Assembly: GCA_013397845.1 (NCBI GenBank)
Contig: VZTG01007794.1
Span: 124,001-188,000, forward strand
DNA: 64,000 nucleotides
Reading direction: 5' to 3'
From: Melanocharis versteri
Taxonomy: Eukaryota > Chordata > Aves > Passeriformes > Melanocharitidae
A program made the position numbers and the translations under genes. Every line of letters starts with the position of its first letter. Position 1 is the first letter of the stretch. The notes beneath the pieces are model-generated. The model ran no database searches. It saw only the letters and a program-made list of their open reading frames with translations, and was not told where the DNA came from. Positions 13,856-27,300 of the stretch are shown here, piece after piece.

Positions 13856-16800
13856 GTGAGCCCAGATTAGGTGAGGAAAATGCTCTGTTTTGTCTCTAAA
13901 ATAGTCCACATCACCATATTTCTTAATGCCTCGTGACACTGAGGTGGAGACTGTTGCAGGTGATGCCTCTAAGGAGAAATTTCTGTTTCAGAAAGGTTAA
14001 GGTGGTGCCTCCACCGCTCGCAGGTCATCAACGCAGTTGGGGCCAGGTTTCTCATGTGAGTGCAGGTAAACACGAACCATCTCTGGCCTCTCACTGGTAT
14101 GGCCTCCTCTTCAGCCCCCAGCCACCAGCACACCAGGTGGTTTGGGCAGCGTGTACTGCGAAAGCAAAGTGGATCTGCCACCATTTCCCATCTCTGCACC
14201 AGGAGAGGCTGCTCCCCAGGCTGGCGCTCAGTGCCAGTATCCAACAAGTCCAGGCTCACCTCCTGACCCCTGGCTGTAGGCCAACGAGTTGCTCTCACCA
14301 TACAGCAGAAATGCTGTTGTCTTTCTACGGTTTGTGCAGCTCTCCTATCACCTAGGTGTCAACATAGATAAATTTTTACTTTCCATTGTCTTCCAGAACA
14401 AACCGTGAAAAAACCTGGCAAGTCATAGTTTGGTTATTAAAGATATCAGATATGGGAACATGAACTGTGTGAAAGGTATTGGGTAAAAAAAAATTTTAAA
14501 AGCCAACTTGTAAAGAACTTAATGTAAATATTATAATGAAAGAATGAAAGAATGCCATAGGAGATTCTCAGTAGTGTAATTCCTACATATAGTATTCCAT
14601 GATAGGAAAATAAAATAACTCCATACAGAAAAGATATGGAAGACTCCACAGGGAGTAGTAATAGAGACTGTGGAAGTATTTAGATGACTTTTCAGAGGAA
14701 ATTGCAAGAGAAACTGTTGAGAGAGTAAACTCATTTTGTGAAATTATAATCCAATACACCATCTGGGAATGTGCGCAGTTCCAGCTGAGCAAGACATCTT
14801 AGTGGTTTGGTGTGATAAATGCTAACTCATTGTAAAATCCCATTTTCCTGATGCTGTTAATTTATTTCTTCTGTTGAGGGGGGAAAAATAGACATAAATA
14901 TACATAGCTTTATGTCTGAAAAAGAGAGTAATAAGAGTAGAGAATAAATGAAAATATTTTCAGTACCTTGAATTGCTGAAAATTCACCATTTGTCAGAAA
15001 AGCCAATTAGTGTCTTAACTACATTGCACTGCATGAACTACATGGATTTAAATGTTGGACACAAAACGCATATTTTAATTTATGTATTTTAAAAGAACTT
15101 GGTGAAATTTGCTGTGATATGGGATATCTATAAAATGCCCTTTGCAAAATTGTGATTTTCAATATATTTCTAGTCCAGCATGTATCAGAGGGCCTGAATG
15201 AAGCCTTTAAAAACAAATAGATTTGGTTTAAATTAACAGTAGGTGAGAAATAAGAGGTTTGCAGATCCTGGCTTTTGGATGCACTTCAACCCCAAGTAAG
15301 TTACCATTGCCAAGGCAATTCCTTTTCCTCATGGGTTAGCAAAATGGGAAAAGCTCTGACTTTTTGGATAACAAAAGCTTTAGCAATCAAATGCGACTAT
15401 ATTATTGTGCACTAATAGTTATGCAGCATCCAATTTATTTTTCATTAGTACAGTGTGCACATAATTTCAAGTTGTATTGTTTATAATAAAAGAAAATACT
15501 TATTGATGGTTACAGGTGCTTTGCATGCGGAGCCTCTAAAGAGTGTTGTTAATCTAGATATTTATGTCTTTTTAAACTTGGTTTGTTACATCAGCGAATA
15601 ATTTTGGGGAAGAACAGCTGCTGGCTTGTCCCCTCGTGCGGACCTGAGGCCATCTCAGAACTTAGCTTGAGACTTGGTCTCTCCTTTGCCAAGAGGTTCA
15701 GAGGACTGGGTGTTCTCTCAGTCAACCCCTGCTGCCCCAGGGCTGTGAGCACTGTGCAGCACATGGGGGGCCTTTGTAATCATCTTCTCTGTAAAAAAAC
15801 ATCCCAGTCGTACACAAATTCCTTTCAGCAGATGCTTTATTCATCAATGATATTTTATGCAGAACACTGAACAAAATGGATCCCCTCTCAACTCTGCCTT
15901 CTGCTTTTCCTGTTCCCATGCCCATTGGGCTCTGTCTCTCACCCATTCCTTCCGTGTTTGTCCCACCCTGCCGAGCACTCCCCAGGGCTCTGAGCTCTGG
16001 TGTCCTTCCTGCCTGAGGAGTGCTAGAGGGTTGCCTGATCCTTGGCTTCCGAGCTCACAAAGGTGCAGGCAGTCCCTCTTGCCTCCAGTGCTCTTTGGGG
16101 GAAGAGGGCAGGGAAATGGGGGGTGTTGACTGTGGCCTGCAGGAGATCGTGGGAAATACGGAGCAAGATGCAAAATGGGAAGCTGACTGGCTTAAGGTTG
16201 TTAACTGTGGCAAGCTAGGATTGTGATTAAAAGGTTTTTAATTACCAGCTCTGAAGCACACTGAGCTGAGTCTGTGAGTGAATACCTTTATCTCCTGGGC
16301 CAAATTCTCAGTTAGTACCAAGTCACTGGTTTTCAGGGGGTGCACTGAATGTTGCTGTGGTAGGATCAGTATAGATGAGAATACAGAGGAGTAAGGAAAA
16401 AAAAACCCAACCATGAAGTTTTGGAAGAATCATATGGGTAGTTAGGTTTGAATACCTGAAATATGGCATTCCTCTCTTGTTTGGTCTTGATTTTCCTTCT
16501 AGTGCACTGGGTCCTGCTTATCTTCGAAGCTGGTCTTGGGAGGAAAGATGTGGCTTATTTTGATTTTTTTTTAAGAGCAAAAAATGAATTAAAAAGTAAA
16601 ATAACAAAATTTTACCTATTCTCTTTTTACTTTGCTTCACTCTTTGGTAGTTTTGTAATGGTCAAATGAGATTAGTTATAAATTTTGCTCATCATTAATT
16701 TTTTTGTATTTCCTCCTGGACTGTTTAAGATGTTTGTTCACAAAGACTGAAAGTGCTGGATAATGCAAAAAATTTAAAAAAAACCAGCAACAAAAAACCC

Positions 16801-19800
16801 CAACCCCTTATTCCTTATAGTCTAGTAGTCCAGCCCTGTGTCTCACTCATATCAAACAAGCTCTTAGGATCTTAATATTGTTAATAACAGTTTTTGAATT
16901 GCCTGCTAATATGTGGAGATATATAAACACCAGGAGAGCTGAAGGTGAGGGATAATAAATAATGTGCCATCACAAAATATTTAATTACAGTAGAAAATTG
17001 AGATAGCAAGCCTTGTGTGCAGGGAGTAGTGGATCAGTAGCAGCAGCTATAATTCATGATAGGTCAAGCCATATATGAAGGAAAAGCTTTCATTTGTAAA
17101 CATTGTCAAGCCCAGGGGGAAGCAATTACTGATGAGAAACAAGTTTCTTTTGTGTCAATCTCATCATAAGGGGTTTTTTTTTGTTTATTTTTAAATAAGG
17201 GCTGCTGCTGCTTTTTTTCCCCAGAAACCAACAAAAGGAACATGCAATATAATGTAGATTGAAGAGGAAATTCACCTGTCAGCTTCATGAACAAATTAGT
17301 ACTCATTCAACAGACTTATGTCTCTGAATGTGTTTCTTACAAAGGGAAGGCTGGATTTAGTTTCTGAGTGCAGCTCTGAGTCAGTACAAGCTGCTAGGTG
17401 TTATTAAGTGTTACCAGACCAGTAAAAGCCTTCAGAAGCTGTGTTGCCACCAAGGCACCCTCCGAGGTGCGACTTTGTCCCATTTTCTTTTGCTGTGCGC
17501 ATGTAGCAGTTTGCCTTTGGCCCTATCCCAGTCTCACATCTGGATTTCTCTGACCATCCCAGCTGCAGTGGCTGACTCTTTCAGTGGAATAAACCCCAGC
17601 ACGTATCTGTCCTTACCCGCCTGCTGACAGAGTGAAACCTCGGTGCCTGGTCACTCCTTCCTTGTGCCCCTGAGGGACTTACTCCCTGTCACAGTCCTGC
17701 CTCAGGGAAGGAGATAGAGTCTGGTAGGGCTGGCTACAGAGACAAGTAAATGTTTGCTAATTCTTTTGGGGGAAAAATACTTGTAGAATTCTCTTTCGTT
17801 TGGCGTGAAAGCATTTCTGATAGTCTTTTATGTGAGATCAAAGAACAAAAAGCACCTTTTCAAGATTAGTGCTACCTTGTGTCTTTGCCATAATTAATTT
17901 GTTATTAGTTTTTATCTCAGTAAAAGACTTTCCACTCTCTCTGCGCTTTTATGAAACTCATGTTTATGTATATGTCTTCGTAAAAGAACTACATAAATAA
18001 GATAAATTTAGCTGCCGTGGGGCTGTTCTGTGCAGAATTTTCTTTATAATTTTTAACAGCATTCTGGAAGGCATTAGGTCCAACTCATTCTCCTTTACAG
18101 GAAAGATCAGTTTCAATTTGATCAGCTGATAGGTGAAGGTGTGGATCCAATAAGAAAAATTAACAGGGCATTATTACTAGGAATGTGAGGAAGTAGCCAA
18201 ACGATTTAGTGTGCAACCAGCTGTTTAAAGCCACTTTGTTGCCTTGTGACTTCAAGAGGCTAATGACATGCTAGTTAAAAAAATAATAAAATAAAAAAAG
18301 AAGCTCCAAGGTAAATCACAAACCAGTATTTCAGAGGACTTGAATAGGAGCTGTTGTAAAGATTGAAAATTATGGGCATGTGGCCTTTAATTTATGTGAA
18401 TTTAAAGGCTATATGGAGAAGAGCCAACACAGCAGTTGTAAAGAGAAGTCATGCTTCGGAAATCAGTGTAATTCCCTGATGGTCTCTGCAAGGGAAGTCT
18501 CTCATTAAAGGCTCTCAAAGATATTAAATTCCCATAAAGTAAGAGAACAATCCATTGGTTGAAAGATAAAACAGAAAAGGAGTATTAGTTGGCTCAGCTG
18601 GAGGAGAGAGGACATCAGTGAAGTCCAGTATGGGTGCAAGCAGCACAACATACTCACACATGATACAGGAAAGAACTTACATTACATACTGTGGTGGTTA
18701 ATGTTGGATCCAATTCAGTGTAGAGAAATCTTAAATGATGCAAAAGAGAGGGGAACACTTCAAAACCTCAAAAGTAGAAGTAGAAATTATTGCAAAAGGA
18801 ATTGGAAAAGAGAGCAGGGAATTTCAGCACCAGTTTGTAGATCAGCGGTGCTCTCACATTTGGACCCTTCTTCCCTCTCCGTTCATAAAGGCGTGGTAGA
18901 TGTGAATTAGGTATCTAGAAGAAGGATTGAGATTATGGAGCAGTTTACATTCTAGAGAATCCCCACCTTAGGACTCCCCAGGCAGGATAAACGAAGTGTG
19001 AAGAAATGTGTTTTTTAGCTGAGTTTTGTCAGCATTTACCACAGATACGTTTCCTAGATTGAAAATACAATAGTTTAACATGTCTTTACACAAACAAAAA
19101 AGCCCCTATCTCTAAAGAGTTTAGATATGATTTTAAAGTGAATTTTCAGGACAGTTGTGCAATTATTAAACAATCTTGCATCAGACTTCTGGATCTTTAG
19201 CTGCTATTCTCACAGGATATGCCACAGTTCTTCTGCTGAGGGGACTGCGCAAATATAGTGAATCTTCTAAGATTATGAAAACTGATACAAGCACAGACAG
19301 CGCTAAATTGTAGTCACTGTATGCATGGCTTGAGCCTCCAGTAGTTTCTGGAAGTATTGAAAGTCCACCTTGCATCCTACCATTTTGATGGTTTAATGTG
19401 AATTCCTGGCCTCGGATAAAGTGCTGTTTACATTAAAATTCACCCTTTAATCAGAGACAAGCACAGCAGAAAAATTAAAGAGCTGTTTTTGCTAGAGTTG
19501 CTTTTGATGTTGGATTGCATGGGGCACAGGGCACTGATATGAGGGAGAAGAAATGTGGAGAAAGAAAATCTTCTAAGCAAAGCACTTTCAACTTCCTCGC
19601 CTTTATTATAGTTATAGACAAAAGCAATAAAAGCTTGCTCATTTTGTTGTTTCCTGGCTTTGCCTGGACTCTTATAGTGTTTTTTTGTTCGAGTACAAGT
19701 ATATTCTTCTCTCTGTTGCTGCTTCGTGTTTGGTTTTGTTCCATCAGGATGTTTGTTTAACAACCTGCTCCACTGGCTACTGTCCAGGTAAATGCTTGCA

Positions 19801-21197
19801 TCTAGCAAATAGCAAAGCCATTTTCCCTTTAGGAATCAATATATGGAAGATTGTGGGGAGACAGATGGATGAATTTAAATAATTGCATACCATTTAAATA
19901 CACATGGACAATGCATGTGGTGTGGAAGATGGAGAGCAAAGGGCAGCTGCATCAAGTGGAGGACATTTTGAGGGCTGGCTGTAGACCAGGACATTCGCAG
20001 GCTCAGATGCAGACCTGGTGAAAATATATCTGGATGTAGTGGAAGAAAGGAGGTATATAGGCACATCTGGGTTCTACCAGCCTCTTTGATCCTTCCTACT
20101 ACCAAAGATAGCTATTTTGTGATGAGGAGAGTATGAGACCTTTAATGTTCACCAAAAAGTCCCAGCTTTTTTGCTTCAGTGTCTTCAGTAAAAGCCTTTT
20201 AAATCAAATTCCTGCTCCTATTTCAGCATGGTTGGAAATGAAACTTGCTAAAACCTGATGAATAGGCTCTACCAGCTTTCTTTGCTCCTTGTTTGATTGA
20301 TTTGGTTCCTTGCTTGCATAGCCTGTTTAATATCTCAGATACTAATTTCTTTTCTGTGTGTTGACATGCACTCTGCAGCACATCTTCTGGTATTCAGCTA
20401 TTACAGGTTTGATAAATGAACACTGTAAAGTCAGGTATACTGAAAATCAATGCTGTTAATATGCAAACAAATAGCAGACCTGTAACCTCTCTAAAGGGAA
20501 AGCATCTCAGTAAATACAGGAATCAAAACCTTTATGATTTGGTGTTACCTTGTGAAATTTGCATTCAGAATGATAATTCAGGCTAATGGCTTCATGCTCC
20601 CGTGGGGCAGCTGAAATAGATTCTGAAATGGCAGAAGAAAAGGGTATAGTAAATAAATGCAATGAGCTGTCAAAGAATATTTCTACATCAAACAAGTCTC
20701 TGAACCTTTTTTTGCTTCATAATCTGACCTTTTCTAGCTGCTCTGGTTTTTGCCTGAATCAGATCATGAAATGAAACACATTAGCTACAAAATAAAAATA
20801 ATAACAATAATAATAAACCATTTATATAGCCACTAAAAGTGCTGGAATATTGTAGAGAAAATTCTATTAATTTACAGTAGATTGGTGAGGGTAAAACACT
20901 CTTTGATTGCAGTTGCTAGGCAACCCTTTTCTGAGCAGATGTAGGTACCATTCCTGTTTGTTTAACACCAGCCGTACTGGAGTCTGGCCGCAAAATATGT
21001 TACAGCAGCAGCAGGGAATAGCAAAGGAGAACAATTTTAGCACTGTGGTGCTGAAGTATCTTTCTCTTGCATCCTTCATGCATGAATAATACAAATGAGG
21101 TTGCATGGGGAAGGCTTGACAGATTGGACAAAATAAGCTTGTATTACTATGTTTTCACCTGTTGATCACAAAATGCTTTGTTAAAAAAAAAAAAGTC
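13856..21197. other. Gene-free DNA with two GC-richer patches
   Basis: Two patches, about 13930-14360 and 15590-16230, are GC-richer than the surroundings. They carry long overlapping frames on both strands (up to 140 codons plus and 110 minus). I read these as effects of local base composition, since the products match no known family and both strands are equally open. A G-quadruplex motif lies at 16097-16123. The stretches at about 15290-15540 and 18000-18540 lack low-complexity sequence and are full of TAAT/ATTA motifs, as conserved noncoding elements often are. I cannot confirm this without alignment. Confidence 0.6.
16097..16123 (+). other. G-quadruplex motif
   Basis: Four G-runs of at least three (G5, G3, G3, G6) are separated by loops of 4, 2 and 4 bases (AAGA, CA, AAAT). 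This satisfies the canonical G3+N1-7 pattern. It lies inside the GC-richer patch at 15.6-16.2 kb, in an otherwise AT-rich neighbourhood. Confidence 0.65.
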
Positions 21198-21336
21198 ATT
21201 ATTCCCATTCTGCATGTGTGGAAATGGGACACAGAAATGTTAGACTTCCTACGAAAAGCTGCTGTAACTGCACATTAGGCAGCAGCAGGGCTGAAAGCAG
21301 ACCCCAGGTCTTCTCAGTCGTGTACTCAGTGGTCTG
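21198..21336 (-). mobile_element. Decayed MIR-like SINE relic
   Basis: The plus strand begins ATTATTCCCATTCTGC and continues with GGGACACAGAAATGTTAG. It then reads GCAGGGCTGAAAGCAGACC and CCAGGTCTTCTCAGTC. This is the order of motifs in the reverse complement of MIR: the ATTTTACAG-type segment, the GAGGC(A)CAGAGAGGTTAAG-type segment, then the CAGAGC(T)GGGATT..AACCCAGGTCT segment. Divergence is heavy. MIRs are ancient amniote SINEs and survive in birds only as scarce, degraded copies. A model search would settle the identity. Confidence 0.5.
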
Positions 21337-24300
21337 TGTAGAATTCACACGTTATATTTGCCCTCAGAGTAATACACTCCAGCCAGCTACGTAGGATGAT
21401 TTGGTGGTATTTCTTTTACAGGAAGCATCATTCATATTCAGGGGATTGTAGCAGCGCTTAGAAAGACAATAACCAGAGTGTTTCAAGAAATGTGATCTAT
21501 GCTTCTGTATAAACACTGGTGTAACATATGTTTTTGTCATTTACACTTAACTCCCAGAATATGCTTACTTATGTTATTTACTTTTACAATTCAAAATTAA
21601 GTATATTTTATTCCAGAATAAGAGTGAGAGATCAGTCTGTTTGGATGTCAATTGAAAATTCATGTTCAGGGTGTTAGAGTGTGGTGATTTCCTTCCAGAA
21701 GACCTCAGACTTAGAAGGCCAAATGTATGCAAAAACACTTGTTTCAGAAGATCTTTGCCACTGGGAGTGGTGAAAACAACATTGTTTAGCTACTCTGTTG
21801 TGTACCACATGTTGTGATGGCTTTTGGCATGGGCATGTGAATGAGGCAAAGAAAAGATAAAAAGAGTTCATCATCCCATCCGATTTTTAAACTACAAATA
21901 ATTAAACTGTAATTTAGAGAATATGAGGTTAAATTACTGCAGTTGGTACTGAGTAAAAGGTAGTATCTGTGATAGTGTTCAGTTTGTCTTTTTAGTTTCC
22001 CAGGTTGTGAGCAGGCTTTTTGTTTTTAACCCCTGGATACAGTAGGGAGGATCTGCCTTTTCTTTTGAGGAAAGAGAGCTTGGAGACAGGAGGATTCCCT
22101 TAGCTTAAAAGAAATAATGATCTCTTCAGAAGGAACTAATCTGGGCCTGCTGGTTTGAGCTTATGGGTCTGTACCACATCGTGTATGCAGCTGTGGCTGC
22201 TTGTTGGGAAGCTGGGGTGTCCCTGGAGTGACGTAGGCATCCTTAGTTATTCTGAAAAGTGCCTGTTTCCACAGCCTGGGAGGGAATGGGAGAACTGAGT
22301 GCTGGGGGAGAACTGGAGGTAGGAGAAGTCCCCAAATAGTTTTAGCCACAGGTATTCCTGTTTTGTTTTCTTAATTAATCAGTGCATGGCAAACTTTCTT
22401 CCTGACTTTGCTGTCATTTCAGTAATTATATGTAATATAGCTGAGGGCCCCAAGGTGATCAGTGTTTTCAGTACCATGCAGACAAGCTGGTATGGTGAGA
22501 GCTCTGGGGTGTGGACAGCCCCATAAACAGGGGCTGCTGCATGCTGAAAGAACAGGGGACTTCTCAGGATTGAAGTCAAATAGGCAGAGAAACCACACAT
22601 GCCCAGAATTATTATTTGAGTTTCATGATGTTTATTATAATGCTAGCAGTTTTGTTTGTTTGCTTATTTTTTAAAAAAGGTAAACTAAACAAAATGGCTT
22701 TTCCTGGGAATTCAGATGTTTTGAAGTAGAAATTTTGTGTTGTGATAGGTATTTTTAACGCTTACACAGCTCCAGAGGAATGGATTTGACCTCTTAAATA
22801 GGTTTACACAATAATACCATCTATATGCTCAGAAGTTAAATGCATGTTCTAAGAAGGAATGAGGCTTCCCTACAGCTGCAGCTTTGACAAAAGAAAATGT
22901 AGTTTTATAAGGACCCACATAAGGGTGAAAGAATGCTGATTATTAACCTGGCCATCAAGTCATAATTCTGTTTTCCTCAGAACTAATAGTGCAGATGTTT
23001 TATAAACATAATACACAAATATTTATGAAACAGGACTTGCAATGTACTCCTCTTCATAACAATCTTACAAGAGTTTAACCACAGTCTGTTTAACCCTTAC
23101 AAGAGTTCTTCTAGTTTTTGTTATGTAGCATAATATCTGTTTGTTTTTTTTCCAGTTAATAAGTTCATCAGGTGGGGTTCAAGTGTTGTACTAATCACAA
23201 ACAATGTTAATGAAGATGACTTACATTCCTTTTACATGTTGTAAATTCTTTCTTTTTCCTCCCCAGAAGGAAGGTAAGAAGGAGCCTCTGAGATTGGAGA
23301 AATTAATGTGTATTTAAAAAAATTAATAAAAATACACATTTATATTTATGAGCAATTTTTTCTTTAAATTGTCTTTGAATATATTTCAGTCATGAAATTT
23401 AAGGGAATAACTCCATTGTTTCCAAGAGGTCCTTTTGGAGCTCAGTTTCTCTCATCCCAACTATTAAAACCCCATGAAATGAACAGGTGTAGTGCCATCA
23501 AGAAAACCATCAGCTCTGGAGCACACTTTGATATAGTTTTGGTATGATGTAAAAGAAATGGTCGTACTTCAGTTGCTTGGTATGAATGACAATAACTTTC
23601 TTTTCAGTGTCATGGAACAGTGCAATACTCGGTCTCAGGGTGTATAGTCTCCCTTCCTTTATACATGTACTTTACATTAATAATAATGAGTATTACACAT
23701 GTGGGTTACGATTAGGCTGTTTTGAAATGACTTTCAGTAGTTTCTTAGATGAATTCTTATTTAGTGCTTCAAGTGTGTTGAAAGGTACAGATGACTTCAA
23801 CCATGAGAAAAGGAAAGGAATTCTGCAGAAATTGGCTGTTTTCAGTACTTTATTCCAGTTGAGAATTAGATAATGTATTAAAAAGACAAAAGCTAATCTT
23901 TCCCAGTCTGTAAAAGTCATTACCCTTTGACAACTGTTGGAGGACTTGTGTGAAATACGTTAGAGGTCTCAATTCAGTTTCTACAGCATAGATGTCTTTT
24001 AAGTACCACAAATATCCTAGAAATAATGGTATTTTAGCTCTTTTCTTGTGTTTTGAGCACATGATCTACTTGTTATGGATGTGGAGAGGAAAGCTGAATA
24101 ATTTTGCTAAGCCAGGCCTGTCTTTTGTCCAATAAGCAGCACACCTTATATTCTGGGATCCAAAAGAGAAGTGAAGATGTGCTGAGGCAGCAATTGCAAT
24201 CATCCAGTTTAATACAGAGCAGAGGGAGTGTGACTGTGGTTTAGGAATAAAAGAAGGTGATAAGTAAGTTTTGGACATCAGCTTCTCTGCTAATGTCCAA

Positions 24301-27300
24301 ATTTTATGTGATAGGAGTGGGTACATATATCTCTGTCCCTGAAATTGTTCAATTTTTGCTTCACTGAATGAAAGTTGTTGAAATCATAACTTGGTCACTG
24401 TCGGCTTACTTTCATTAGCCTTATTCATAATGCAAAATCTCAGTCTGTTTTTTTTTTTATTTTTAAAAGATCTTTGGACATTTTCAAACTGCTTTTATTC
24501 AGTTCCTCATCCATTAAGAAAAGCTTTTTGTAATGTCCTGGTTTTTTCACTAGTAGCTGGGATTTTCATGTGCTTTGTTTGATAGTTCTGCTTGTCATTT
24601 TGTTTTCTTGGCTCCTGAATTTGTGACTATAAAGCATCTCATATAAAAATTCCTTCTGGTTTTAACTTTTTACTGATTCTGATGCATGATCCTCATTTTT
24701 GTTGGTTGTTCTCATCTGTTCTCATCCCAGTGTATGAAACACACTAGGCAGATGCTACAGTCCATCTAGTCATGTGTTTCAACTTGCTATTTAATTCCAC
24801 TACCAGGCAATTTGTGTGTTTGCCCTTACTGTTCAATGGGGATTCCTTCTCCTAGAGCTGTGGCTCATTTTCTTTTCACTGTGCTGCAGTTTCAGGAGAT
24901 TCTGAAAAACAGACAGTAATACACGAATTTCTTACCCATCCTACTGAAAACTGAAAACAGAGGAGGACAGGAACACGTCCATGCAGGACATGGATGAAAA
25001 ATCAGAGTCCTTGATACAGGCAAAAGGCAGATGTTGGTTATTTGGGTATAACATGGGCAATTGGTGTAGTCGGCACTGTTCAAAAGATAGAAGGGAAACA
25101 CTGATTAAAGTGAACAAAATTTTAGAAATCTTCGTTAGGAAAGAAATACGCTATCCTGATCAGATAATTAGAATATCATTTTATAATTTTTAAATTAGAT
25201 GGTATACTCGACTGCAGCTAAATTTCAGCACCCAAACTGTCTCATCCTGTGTGGTTACCAGAATATTTCGATGTATTTTGTGGTTAAAACTAATTTTCAT
25301 TTCTCTTCTGTAGACCAGCATAAAACTCTGTTTCTTTCTTGTTTCTATAGCTTTCGTCTGCAAACCAGTCAATGTCACTATGAGAGAATGATGCTTTTCA
25401 TACAGTGTGGTCTTGAACACACAGTTGCTATTCAAAGTTGTGGAACAGTCAGCTGATCATGACACCAGCCTTTCTTTCTCATTTTCTAGTGGTGACATTT
25501 CAGAAAGGCCACGGACTCCTGGAATACAAGTGGTTTTAGTCATGGTTAAAAATGGCTGATGCTTTTTCTCACTCTTGCGTCTTTTAGCGTCAGAAACTAA
25601 ACATATTTTTTTAAAAAAGTTTTCTGTTTTGCTTACATTTAAAAAATATACTAAATATAAAACTGTATTGATTTGCCACCTGTTATCTACTGTTTGTCAG
25701 AAGGAATGACAAATATACTCGTCTAATAAATGCTGAAGTAAGGATCCAGTGCAGCCAGGACCTAAATTGCTTTTGTGTCCTACAGTGGATAAAAATCTAG
25801 AAAAGGAATTGAGTATTGATTTTCCTAATCTGTTTTGGTTTTGTATCAACAGACAATGCATACACGTGCAGTACCCATACCAAAAAATCTTCTTTTTAGG
25901 TATGAACTTTCTTACGTACTTACGCATACGTGCATGAAATATGCAAAGATCTCACTTCTCTCATTTGCAAATATTTTGCATTGAGTCTACATTTATTTTG
26001 ACATAGAAAACCCTAAAGCATTCCCTTAAAGTCATTACCACTTGTTATCATCACCAGGCCATAAAATTGTATCTTAGATTTTGTTAAGTCCCTTACTTAA
26101 GTAATATTTTTTTGGTTTAAAGCCTGAATCTCAATTTCTGCTTTTATTTATGTTTGATTTGCTGTATTCATGCAGAGTCTGGAGTGTTATGTGCATCGCA
26201 AATGATCTGGGTTTGCTAATGCAGAGATTTATAGGTATCTTTTTTTCCCTCAACAAAATACCAGAAATCAACGTAAAGTATCTGTTTACCTGCACTTAGA
26301 AGTATTTTCTAAACACCTGTGAAGAAACTAACCAGAAAGCATGTGTTCTGGTCAGCAGTTAGTATGTTTCTATATTCCCATAGTACAGAGACTTGCTATA
26401 ACCCAAGCTGTAGTCATGAGTAACCCTGCCTTTTGGGGAAATTCATTTAGAAACCCCTTATTTTGATTTTTTTATTACAATGAGACCTGCCAGTTCCAGT
26501 CAGGTTAGATGCTTTGCTGTGCTTAACTGCTGATGGTGGCAACTTAGGGTTTAAACTATTTCAAAAACACTCCTGATGGATCTGGAACTTAACGAAAGCT
26601 GATGGAAAGTCTGCAAGATGAAAATGGTGTATGGAGAACAGTAGGTCAGCAGGTCTTTGCAGAGACAGGCTGGCAGTGGGGCCATGTGGGGAAAGTTAAA
26701 GAGACTCCAGGGACTGCTCTGCCTGAAATCTTCTAAAGATCTCAAGCTAAGAACAAGCTTCAAGTTCAAGGAACTTTGGATTTGCCTTTAAGTTTTGCAA
26801 CACAAGCTTATCTTTAATTTTTTTATACCACTTCATTGTACTAAGCACATGAAATAAAGCAAGACGCTTGCAGCTGGGTGTGATTAGCATATATTTATGC
26901 TGCTAATTTAACGTTATGCAAATCATATTCTCTCCTGGTTAGCTCATTGAGCGCTGGATGTGAGGTGTCTCAGCAGAGGGTCAGTCCTTCTTCTGTAATT
27001 GTTTCAAACTTTTCACTTGCAGAAATTAAAATGCTCTATCTTGTCACACTTTTTACCATGTTTCTTTTAATATTGTAATTACATGGAAAGAAAGTTTCTA
27101 AATGAGAAACACAAGTCCGACTGGTAATTATTTGAAAAATAAAAACCAAAACATTCTGTGAAGGGTTCTGATTTATTGCCTCCCTGCAAAGGCTCAGGGA
27201 CTTTGATTTTTGAGCCAGCCAGACTTGCAAGAATTTTTTTTGTTTACAATGAGCTGAAGATGGTGGGGGGCTTATTTTGATCTTATATGTGTGTAAATCA

